From: an uncultured Clostridia bacterium | Lineage (GTDB): Bacteria; Bacillota; Clostridia; TANB77; CAG-508 | NCBI GenBank assembly: GCA_948517135.1 | Contig: CAORJJ010000010.1 | Span: 1-29,578 of the forward strand | Length of the DNA stretch: 29,578 nt | Direction of reading: 5' to 3' | Part shown: positions 7,444-15,700 of the stretch, piece by piece | Layout of the letters: each line of letters opens with the position of its first letter | Numbering within the stretch: position 1 is the stretch's first letter | Made by a program: the position numbers and the translations under genes | Notes under the pieces: model-generated | What the model was told of the DNA's origin: nothing | What the model saw: only the letters and a program-made list of their open reading frames with translations | The model's database searches: none

Positions 7444-7472
7444 TTGTAAATATTTTTCTTTTGTGATATAGT
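7444..7472 (+). promoter_or_regulatory. Promoter of the murA-walJ operon
   Basis: -35 TTGTAA (7444-7449), 17-base spacer, -10 TATAGT (7467-7472), with TG one base before the -10 box (extended -10). It lies 58 bases before the murA start. Confidence 0.7.
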
Positions 7473-7529
7473 TCGGAGTGAGTGTTATAGCTCATTTAAT
7501 TTTATTATACAAAACATGGGGGTATAACT

Positions 7530-8792
7530 TTGGAAAAATTAGTTATTACTGGTAAAACACCTTTAAAAGGTGAAGTAGTAATTAGCGGTGCAAAAAATGC
7601 CGCTGTTGCAATTATACCAGCAACTTTATTAATAAATGGAATTTGCACAATTGATAATTTACCAAATATAAGTGATGTTAGATTATATTGTGATATATTA
7701 ACAGAATTAGGTGCAAAAATCACATGGAATACAGAACATGAAATCACAATAGATACACGAGATATAAATTCAAACAATATACCATTAGAAACAACTAGAA
7801 AATTTAGAGCATCATATTATCTTTTAGGTTCTCTACTTGGAAGATGTAAAAGTGCAAAAATTGGTAGTCCTGGTGGATGTAATTTAGGAGCTCGTCCTAT
7901 TGATCAACACATTAAAAGTTTTGAAGCTTTAGGTGCTACTGTTGATGTTTCAAATGGTAATATAATAGCAAAAGCAAAAAAATTAAAAGGAACATCTATA
8001 TATATGGATGTTGTTTCTGTTGGAGCAACTATAAATGGAATGCTTGCTGCTGTTTTAGCTGAAGGAACAACAGTTATAGATAATGCTGCTAAAGAACCTC
8101 ACATAGTTGATGTTGCCAACTTTTTAAATACAATGGGCGCAGATATTAGAGGTGCAGGAACAGATATTATAAAAATAAATGGTGTAAAAGAACTAAAAGG
8201 TAATGCTACATATTCTGTAGTGCCAGACCAAATAGAAGCTGGAACATTTATGCTTGCTGCTATTGCCTCAAAAGGTGATGTTACTATAAAAAATTGTATT
8301 ACAAAACACTTAGAATCTATTATTGCTAAAGTTGTTGAAATTGGTGGTAATGTTGATGCTAATGGAGATCATTTAAGAGTATGGTACTCAAAAAGACCTC
8401 ATAAAGCAACTATAAAAACTTTACCATACCCTGGTTTCCCAACAGATTTACAACCTCAAATGGGTGTTGTACTTTCTATTTCTGAAGGAACAAGCATTAT
8501 CAATGAAAGTATTTGGGAATCACGATTCCAATATACTGCTGAATTAAATAAAATGGGTGCAAGAATTACTGCTCAAGGAAAAACAGCCGTATTTGAAGGT
8601 GTTAATGAGCTAACTGCTGCCCCTGTTTATGCTACTGATTTAAGAGCTGGAGCTGCACTAATTATTGCAGGAATTATGGCTAAAGGAAAAACAGAAATAT
8701 ATAACTTAAATCATATTGACCGTGGATATGAAAATATCGAAGACAAATTCAGAAAACTAGGCGCAAAAATAGAAAGAGTTAATGAAGATTAA
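7530..8792 (+). CDS. murA: UDP-N-acetylglucosamine 1-carboxyvinyltransferase (MurA)
   Basis: MurA transfers enolpyruvate from PEP to UDP-GlcNAc, the first committed step of peptidoglycan synthesis, in the cytoplasm. The 420-residue length is normal. Diagnostic features are the substrate-binding KN (22-23) in SGAKNAAVA, the loop PGGCNLGARPIDQH with the catalytic Cys117, FPTDLQPQ in the middle and DLRAGAALIIAG (370-381) near the end. With cysteine rather than aspartate in the loop, this is the fosfomycin-sensitive type in principle. Translation starts at TTG 7530, supported by a GGGGG sequence about 7 bases upstream; no ATG lies nearby in frame. walJ follows after 20 bases in the same operon. 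Many Firmicutes carry two murA paralogues and I cannot say which one this is. Confidence 0.97.
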   Translation: MEKLVITGKTPLKGEVVISGAKNAAVAIIPATLLINGICTIDNLPNISDVRLYCDILTELGAKITWNTEHEITIDTRDINSNNIPLETTRKFRASYYLLGSLLGRCKSAKIGSPGGCNLGARPIDQHIKSFEALGATVDVSNGNIIAKAKKLKGTSIYMDVVSVGATINGMLAAVLAEGTTVIDNAAKEPHIVDVANFLNTMGADIRGAGTDIIKINGVKELKGNATYSVVPDQIEAGTFMLAAIASKGDVTIKNCITKHLESIIAKVVEIGGNVDANGDHLRVWYSKRPHKATIKTLPYPGFPTDLQPQMGVVLSISEGTSIINESIWESRFQYTAELNKMGARITAQGKTAVFEGVNELTAAPVYATDLRAGAALIIAGIMAKGKTEIYNLNHIDRGYENIEDKFRKLGAKIERVNED

Positions 8793-8812
8793 TAAAAGCA
8801 GAGGATAATAAT

Positions 8813-9601
8813 ATGTTAAAATTTTGTAGCTTGTATAGTGGAAGTTCGGGAAATTGTTTATATGTTAGCTCTAATAATACTAAAATTTTAATAGATTGCG
8901 GAACAAGCTGTAAAAAAATTTGTGAAGGATTAGCATCAATTAATTCATCAATTGAAGATATTGATGCTATTTTAGTTACACATGAACATTCAGATCACGT
9001 ACAAGGATTAGGACTAGTTTCAAAAAAATTTAATATACCAGTATATGCAAACCTTGAAACTTGGAATGCTATGGAAAAACAAAAGGAAAAAATTGATGAA
9101 AGAAATATAAATATTTTCGAAAATGATAATGATTTTTTACTAAATGAATTAACAATACATCCTTTTAGTACACCACACGATGCAGCAAACCCTTGTGGTT
9201 TTAATATACATAATGGAAAAAGAAAACTTAGTATTGCAACAGATTTAGGACATATGGATAATAGTATCTTTAAACAATTAGAACATAGTTCTTTTGTTTT
9301 ACTTGAATCAAACTATGATCCTGAAATCCTAAAAGTTTCAAGATATCCATTTCATTTAAAACAAAGAATTGCTGGTCCAAATGGTCATTTATCAAATGAA
9401 ACTGCTGGAAAAACAATTTCTGCTTTAATGAAAAAAGATTTAAAAGAAGTAATGCTTGGACATTTAAGTAAAGAAAATAATTTTCCAGAGCTAGCTTATC
9501 AAACAGTTGCAGAGCAACTCATGAAAAATAATTCTGATATAAATACAATTCGTTTAAGTGTAGCCAATAGAAATGCTCCTGGAAAAATAATTGAAATATA
9601 A
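8813..9601 (+). CDS. walJ: Metallo-beta-lactamase-fold hydrolase, YycJ/WalJ family
   Basis: The 262-residue protein starts with the family signature MLKFCSLYSGSSGNC and has the metal-binding THEHSDH (56-62), a later TPHDA segment and an FHLKQRIAGPNGHLSNETAG segment typical of YycJ. Length equals the family norm (about 264). Members bind two metal ions and act as nucleases or related phosphodiesterases; in Bacillus and Streptococcus the gene usually sits beside the WalRK cell-wall regulators and has been linked to coordinating cell division and DNA replication. Here walRK are absent and it is paired with murA instead, keeping a cell-wall context. The ATG is preceded by AGAGGA, and a strong terminator follows 4 bases after the stop. 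Confidence 0.93.
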   Translation: MLKFCSLYSGSSGNCLYVSSNNTKILIDCGTSCKKICEGLASINSSIEDIDAILVTHEHSDHVQGLGLVSKKFNIPVYANLETWNAMEKQKEKIDERNINIFENDNDFLLNELTIHPFSTPHDAANPCGFNIHNGKRKLSIATDLGHMDNSIFKQLEHSSFVLLESNYDPEILKVSRYPFHLKQRIAGPNGHLSNETAGKTISALMKKDLKEVMLGHLSKENNFPELAYQTVAEQLMKNNSDINTIRLSVANRNAPGKIIEI

Positions 9602-9605
9602 AAAC

Positions 9606-9640
9606 AAATGATAGCCTCTAATATAGAGGCTATCATTTTT
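9606..9640. terminator. Bidirectional terminator after murA-walJ
   Basis: A perfect 15-bp stem, AAATGATAGCCTCTA (9606-9620) with TAGAGGCTATCATTT (9624-9638), has a 3-base loop. Both strands continue in T-rich sequence, so it can stop walJ transcripts and those of the minus-strand foreign gene ending at 9663. Confidence 0.85.
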
Positions 9641-9662
9641 AAGGTTTTCATGAATTTACAGC

Positions 9663-10319
9663 TTACGCAGCCATCTCCTGAATCTCCTGCTTGGCCTTCA
9701 CCTCAGTCTTGCAGTTCTTACGTTCAGAGTAGAAGCAGCTTCCCATAACAAAGCTCGCCATCTCATGCCTGCCATTCAGGTACTCAGTGATCTCATCACA
9801 CAGCTCTTTCGGGACAGCACCAATCTTCAGTGCTCGTTTGAGAATCTTATCTGCCTTTTCTTCCTGGGATTTTGGAGCATCAATGCGCTCACCATTCTTC
9901 TGCTTCTGGAAAGACCAGTTATGCATGTCGGTTTTCGCACGCTCTCCGTAGTTATCCCAAATGACCGTGACGTTACGTGAGGTCTTGCGCTTGTGCAGAG
10001 CAGCATTCTTACGGCGCTTGGAAACGCGAATGCGATACTCATCCTTGGAGTTGAGTTCATAAACCATCTCGTCATAGAACAGATCGTCAACATCGAACTC
10101 GCTCTACTCATCCTGCGACGTGGTCATCTGAACGGCGTCCTTGGTGCACTCAGGCTCATACAAGAAGGAAACTTCATACCAGCAATCCCACAGGGGATCC
10201 TTCTTGGAGGTGTCAATCACGGGAGTATCGATTCCAATCTCAGTATTCTCCTCAGTGATAACTGCCATCTCCTCATAGTACTGGTTGATCATCTTCCGGC
10301 TAAACGCATTTTTGTTCAT
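9663..10319 (-). pseudogene. Foreign-looking gene of unknown function, interrupted by one in-frame TAG
   Basis: I do not recognise this gene. A single frame runs from ATG 10319 to TAA 9663 (219 codons), broken only by TAG at 10104-10106: a 71-residue N-terminal piece ends there, and the frame continues (SEFDVDDLFYDEMVYEL...) into a 134-residue piece that could begin at ATG 10067 but has no ribosome binding site. The first part is acidic; the second is rich in Lys and Arg (VSKRRKNAALHKRK). Base content is about 50% G+C (31, 31 and 29 of 60 in three sampled lines) with CTG, AAG, CAG and GAG codons, unlike all neighbours. AAGGAG 7 bases before ATG 10319 and a consensus promoter suggest that at least the 71-residue piece is expressed. 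It is either a transferred gene with an amber mutation, or one from a source that reads TAG as an amino acid. Confidence 0.7.
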
Positions 10320-10368
10320 AATGTGTCTCCTTATTCATATTTATTTATGATATATAATCATCAATTTT

Positions 10369-10397
10369 ATTATACATTATTTCACATAAAATGTCAA
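10369..10397 (-). promoter_or_regulatory. Consensus promoter of the foreign gene
   Basis: Minus strand: -35 TTGACA (10392-10397), exactly 17 bases, -10 TATAAT (10369-10374), a perfect sigma-A match in AT-rich DNA. The start codon is 50 bases downstream, with AAGGAG at 10327-10332. The promoter segment has host-like composition although the coding part does not. Confidence 0.8.
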
Positions 10398-10417
10398 ATT
10401 ATGATTTATGTATTTGT

Positions 10418-10448
10418 TAAAAAGCATGTTTCTTTCTAGAAACACGCT
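10418..10448 (-). terminator. Terminator of tex
   Basis: AGCATGTTTCT (10423-10433) pairs with AGAAACACGCT (10438-10448), 11 bp with one mismatch and a 4-base loop, followed on the minus strand by TTTTTAA. It lies 75 bases beyond the tex stop and just upstream of the foreign gene's promoter. Confidence 0.75.
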
Positions 10449-10522
10449 CCATATGTACAGTTGATTTTAAGAGAATATAGTGGGATTCTTATGTCAATTT
10501 GATATTAAATTTCACTTTTGAG

Positions 10523-12679
10523 TTAAACTTTCATAGATAAACTTACTTTTTGTTTTTCTCTATCAATTCCAATAACTTTTACTTTTACAATATCTCCTAC
10601 TGATACTACTTCAGATGGATTTTTTATGTATCTATCAGCCATTTCTGAAATATGAACTAAACCATCATGTTTAACTCCTACATCAACAAATGCTCCAAAA
10701 TCTATAACATTCCTTACTGTACCTGTTAGCTCCATTCCTTCTTGAAGATCATCAAATTTTAAAACATCACTTCTTAAAATTGGTTTTGGTAAATCTTCTC
10801 TAGGATCTCTTCCTGGTTTTGAAAGTTCATCTATAATATCTTTTAATGTAAGTCCACCAACACCTAATTCATCAGACATTTTTACAACATCTACTTTAGA
10901 CAATTCTTCTCTTAGTTTTTCTAAACTATTTTTTTCTGTTAAAGAATCCACAGAATATCCTAAATTTGTTAATAACTTTTCTGCAACATCATAACTTTCT
11001 GGATGAACTGCTGTTACTTCTAGAGGATTTTTCCCATTAAATACCCTTATAAATCCTGCACATTGTTTAAATGCAGTAGGTCCAAGTTTTGGAACTTTTA
11101 ATAAATCTTTTCTTTGTTTAATTTCCCCATTTTCATCTCTGTATTTAACAATATTTTTTGCTATTGTCCCATTTATTCCTGAAACATAAGAAAGTAATGA
11201 TGGTGTAGCAGTATTTACATCAACTCCAACAGAATTAACTGCATCTTCAACAACACCTGTTAAACTTTCAGATAATTTCTTTTGATTAACATCATGTTGA
11301 TATTGACCTACTCCAATTGCTTTAGGGTCTATTTTAACAAGTTCTGATAATGGATCTTGTAATCTTCTTGCTATTGAAATTGCACCTCTTAAAGACACAT
11401 TTATGTCTGGATATTCCTCTGTCGCAAGTTTAGATGCAGAATAAACAGATGCCCCTGCTTCACTAACTATTGCATAATAAATATCTTTTTCAGAAATTTC
11501 TTTTATCATATTTGATACGAAAGTCTCTGATTCCCTTGATGCTGTCCCATTTCCAATTGCAATCATATCTACATTATGTTTTGCAATTAAAAGTTTTAAA
11601 ATCTTCTTTGCACCTTCAACATCATTTTGTGGTTCTGTTGGATAAACAGTTGTTGTATCTAGCAATTTCCCTGTTTTATCAATTACAGCAATTTTACAAC
11701 CAGTTCTATATGCAGGATCAAATCCCATAACAGTCATTTCTTTGATTGGTGGTTGCATTAATAGTTGCTTAGCATTTTTACCAAAAACTTTTATTGCTTT
11801 TTCTTCTGATCTCTCTGTTAAATCGCTTCTAATTTCTCTTTCAATAGAAGGCTCTATTAATCTTTTATATGAATCTTCTATTGCAGTTGTTAAAAGTTCA
11901 TTAAATTGACTCTTAAAATCTTGAATAATTTGTTTTTTCAAATAATCTAGTATTTTCTCTTCTGGCTTATCTATTTTTACTTTTAAAAATTCTTCCTTTT
12001 CGCCTCTATTTATAGCTAAAATTCTATGACTAGGAATTCTAAGTATTGGTTCTTTAAAATCATAATACATTTCATAAGGAGATTTTTCCTCTTCTTTTGA
12101 TGCTTTAGTTGCAATTACAGCTTCTCTAAAGCAAAATGATTTTATCCTTTTTCTATAATCAGCATCATCTGCAACATTTTCTGCAATTATATCTAAAGCA
12201 CCAGCTATTGCTTCATCTTCCGTTTTTACATCTTTTTCTTCATCAATATATTGTTTTGCAATTTCATATATAGAATTTTTCTCTGTTTGTAAATAAATAA
12301 TATTAGCAAGTGGTTCTAAACCTTTTTCTTTAGCAATAGTTGCTCTTGTTCTTTTCTTTGGTTTATATGGTCTATAAATATCTTCAAGTTCAGATAAAAC
12401 CATTGTTTCAGCAATTTTTATAGTAAGTTCATCTGTAAGCTTTCCTTGCTCATCTATTAATCTTACAATTTCTTCTTTTCTTTTTTCTAAATTTCTTAAA
12501 TATGTTAATCTTTCTCCTAAATCTCTAAGAATTTCATCACTCAAATTACCAGTTACTTCTTTTCTATAACGAGCAATAAATGGAATTGTATTTCCTTCAT
12601 CAATTAGTTTTACAGTAGCTTCTACTTGAGTTTCTCTGATATTTAATTCTTCTGCTATTTTCTTAAATATTTTATCCAC
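10523..12679 (-). CDS. tex: Transcription accessory protein Tex (RNA-binding, S1 domain)
   Basis: The 718-residue length and sequence match Tex throughout. The N-terminal Tex domain contains TIPFIARYRKEVTGNL (residues 31-46); a YqgF/RNase H-like domain follows with GFDPAYRTGCK; then the helix-hairpin-helix region (VGVDVNTATPSLLSYVSGI... FKQCAGFIRV), and an S1 RNA-binding domain at about 641-718 (GTVRNVIDFGAFVDVGVKHD). Tex is a cytoplasmic nucleic-acid-binding protein that affects transcription and, in pathogens, toxin expression and fitness; it is homologous to the eukaryotic elongation factor Spt6. Translation starts at GTG 12679, with GAGG 8 bases upstream. It has its own promoter and terminator, so it is monocistronic. 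Confidence 0.97.
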   Translation of the reverse strand: MDKIFKKIAEELNIRETQVEATVKLIDEGNTIPFIARYRKEVTGNLSDEILRDLGERLTYLRNLEKRKEEIVRLIDEQGKLTDELTIKIAETMVLSELEDIYRPYKPKKRTRATIAKEKGLEPLANIIYLQTEKNSIYEIAKQYIDEEKDVKTEDEAIAGALDIIAENVADDADYRKRIKSFCFREAVIATKASKEEEKSPYEMYYDFKEPILRIPSHRILAINRGEKEEFLKVKIDKPEEKILDYLKKQIIQDFKSQFNELLTTAIEDSYKRLIEPSIEREIRSDLTERSEEKAIKVFGKNAKQLLMQPPIKEMTVMGFDPAYRTGCKIAVIDKTGKLLDTTTVYPTEPQNDVEGAKKILKLLIAKHNVDMIAIGNGTASRESETFVSNMIKEISEKDIYYAIVSEAGASVYSASKLATEEYPDINVSLRGAISIARRLQDPLSELVKIDPKAIGVGQYQHDVNQKKLSESLTGVVEDAVNSVGVDVNTATPSLLSYVSGINGTIAKNIVKYRDENGEIKQRKDLLKVPKLGPTAFKQCAGFIRVFNGKNPLEVTAVHPESYDVAEKLLTNLGYSVDSLTEKNSLEKLREELSKVDVVKMSDELGVGGLTLKDIIDELSKPGRDPREDLPKPILRSDVLKFDDLQEGMELTGTVRNVIDFGAFVDVGVKHDGLVHISEMADRYIKNPSEVVSVGDIVKVKVIGIDREKQKVSLSMKV

Positions 12680-12711
12680 TGTTATACCTCACTTTTCATT
12701 TAACTCTCATG

Positions 12712-12740
12712 ATTTTATCGTTTTAGAAATTGATTGTCAA
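12712..12740 (-). promoter_or_regulatory. Promoter of tex
   Basis: Minus strand: -35 TTGACA (12735-12740), 17-base spacer, -10 TAAAAT (12712-12717), 33 bases before the GTG start. Confidence 0.75.
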
Positions 12741-12745
12741 TAATA

Positions 12746-12782
12746 AAAAAACGAAAAAAAGAAGTGACTATTTAATCACTTC
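12746..12782 (-). terminator. Terminator of the surface adhesin gene
   Basis: GAAGTGA (12761-12767) pairs with TCACTTC (12776-12782); on the minus strand it is followed by a T-rich run (TTTTTTTCGTTTTTTT). It lies 15 bases after the adhesin stop codon. Confidence 0.8.
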
Positions 12783-12797
12783 CTTTTTATCTTTATT

Positions 12798-15700
12798 TTA
12801 GTCTTTTTTTCTTTTTGATATTACAAATTGAACAGTATTAGCAATAACTACTATACTTATTAATCCAATTGTCACTATTGGTAATATATCTCCTGTTGAA
12901 GGTGTATAAGTTTTTGGTTCACTCTTAGGTTCTGTTTTAGGCTCTTCTTTTGGTTGTTGTGGTGTAGGTTGTGGTTTTGGAGTATCTGGCTTGTTTGGTT
13001 CTTCTGGTTTTTTAGGCTCCTCTTCTTTGTAATTTACCACTTTTAACTCAATTTTACCATTTTTTACTTCTGCTGTTGCAATTTTATCACCTTTATATTC
13101 TTTGCCATCACCATCTAAAAGTTTTACTATTGCTTTATCTACTTCATAAGATTTTTCATCTTTTGAAAGCTTTTTAGTAATCTCTACTTCAATTGTTCCT
13201 GTAAATTTCTTATATCCTTTTGGAGATTCTATTTCTTTAATTGTATATTTATCAGTTTTTTCAAAATTTGTTTTATCAATTTTAACTTCTGATAACTTAA
13301 TTGTTCCATCTTTAGTTTCTTTTTCTTCATCATTAATTTTGAATTTAGAAACTAAATCTTTTATTGTTTTACCATCTTTATTTACTTTTACAATACTAAA
13401 TTCGTATTTTCCTTCAATTGATTCAACAACTACTTTTTCATAATCATCATCGTCTTCTTTGTTTTCAGAATCATAGTTGTCTGGATCAACATTTGAAGGA
13501 GTTGAATCTCTATCTTCTGCAGGTGTTCCATCTTCATGTTTAATATCTGTTATTTCTGCAATATTAATAATATTTGTATTTTCTTTAACATCTTTATTTA
13601 CTCTACAAACTACCTGTAAATCTTGATATGCTAATTCTTTTCCTTCTTCATGACCTTTTAATAATTCTGCTTTATAATTTTCATTTGTTGTTAATTTTCT
13701 TGTTTCTTCATCATAATTCCAGATTTTGTTTTCTTCAGCATCTTCAACAAATTCTAAACCTTCTGGCAAGTAATCTGTTACTTGTGATGCATAAGCATTT
13801 ACTTTGCCTTCATTATATACTCTAATTGTATATAATATATAATCTTCTTTTTCAACTTTTACAGTTTCTTTTGAATGTTCATATTCTGCTGTTGTTAATT
13901 CACCATTATCAAGTTTTTCTATATTAACTTTTGGTTCTCTTGAAGGTTTAACATTGTCTTCTTCTTCAAATTTATTGTCTTTACTTACTGCAGTTATAAA
14001 TTTTCTTAATGCTAAGTCAACTTTTTCATAATTAACAATTTTAACAATTATTTTTGTTGTTCCATCTTCTGTTACAATTTCAATATCTTCGCTTTCTGTT
14101 ATATTTCCTTCGCTGTCAATTACTTTCATTGTTACTTTATCTACTTCATAAGAATTTTCATCTTCTGAAAGCTTTTTAGTAACTTCTACTTCTATTGTTC
14201 CATTAAATTTTGAATATCCGTCTGGTGCCTGAATCTCTTTAATTGTGTACTTATCTGTATTACCTACATTTATTTTGTTAATTTCAATATTCTCAAATTT
14301 TATAATACCATTTTCTGTTGATTTTTCAGTACCATTAATATCAAATTTAGTAATTAAATCTGTTATTATTTTTCCTTTGTTGTCTATTTTTACTAAGTCT
14401 AATTCATATTTTCCTTTGATTGATTTTACAAAAATTCTTTCAAAATCATCATCATCTTCTTGTCCTGGAATATATTCGTCTGTTGTATCTGTATCTTTAC
14501 CACCATTATAGTTTGGTAAATCTTTTGGATATTCTAAGTTTTCTACTTCTGAATCTCTATCTTCTGCTAATGTTCCATCTTCATATTTGTATTCTGTTAT
14601 TTCTGCTATGTTTACAATATTTGTGTCCTCTTTTATATCATCATTTATTTTACATACTACTTGTAAATCTTGATAATCAAGTTCTTTTCCATCTTCATGA
14701 GCTACTAATAATTTTGCTTCATAATTTTCATTTGTTATTAATATTCTTGCATCTTCATCATAGTTCCAAATTTTGTTCTCTTCAGCATCTTTAACAAATT
14801 CTAAACCTTCTGGTAAATAATCTTTAACTTGTGATGCATATCCATTTACTTTACCTTCATTATATACTCTTAAAGTATATAGTATATAATTTCCATGTTT
14901 AACAATTACAGGTTCTTTTGTATGATTATATTTTGCTGTTGTTGATTCTCCATTGTCTAATTTTTCTAAATCAACTTTTGGCTCTCTTGATTCTACATTA
15001 TCTTTTTCATCAAATGTCTCTTCTGTGCTTACAGCAGTTATAAATTTTCTTAATGATAAATCTACCATCTCGTTATTAATAATAGTTATTTTAACTTTTA
15101 TTACTCCGTTTTCTCCAATAATTTGGACTTTATCGCCTCTTTTAATTTCGTTTCCATCTTTGTCTACTACTTTTATTCCTGCTTTATTCGGTTTATAACT
15201 TCCTTCATCATCTGTTAAAGTTTTATATACATCTACTTCTACTTTACCATCAAATCTTGTATATCCTTCTGGTGCTTTTGGTTCTGTTATAATATATTTG
15301 TCTACTACTTTTGCATTAGTTTTATCTATATTAACTTCTGCTACTTTTGCAATACCATTATCTGTTGTTACTGTTTTTCCATTAACATTAAATGTTGCTA
15401 CTTTTTCTGTTATCACCTTACCATTTTGATCTACTTTAATTATTTCAACTTCGTATTTTCCTTTTGCTGTTTCTTCTGGATCTTCTGGTACTGGTGGGTT
15501 TAATAATTCATTTCTTATTATTACTGTAAGTGTATTATCTTCTAAGAATGCTTCTGCATCTACTGTTGTTTTTTTAGATTCAAATTTTGTTACTACATAT
15601 TTGTCTCCAACTCTTTCTTTTGTTATTGTTAATTCTAATACTCCTTGACTTGCTATATAACCATATGGTGCATTTATCTCTTCTATTAATATTTTATCTG

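Noticed and set aside
9655..9668. AGCTTACG next to the foreign gene also occurs in the repeat at 1 and 201
   Set aside because: Only 8 bases are shared and the flanking sequence differs; a chance match is likely.
9827..10111. Second minus-strand frame within the foreign gene
   Set aside because: It overlaps the continuous frame interrupted by TAG, has no ribosome binding site, and its Ser/Arg/Met-rich translation looks like an off-frame reading.
9641..10420. Target-site duplication or inverted repeats bounding the foreign gene
   Set aside because: No convincing direct or inverted repeat was found at both sides by eye, so no mobile element can be claimed.
9993..10439. Plus-strand open frame of 148 codons across the foreign gene and tex terminator
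   Set aside because: It crosses a promoter and a terminator of the opposite strand and has no ribosome binding site; codon use of the minus strand is coherent instead.
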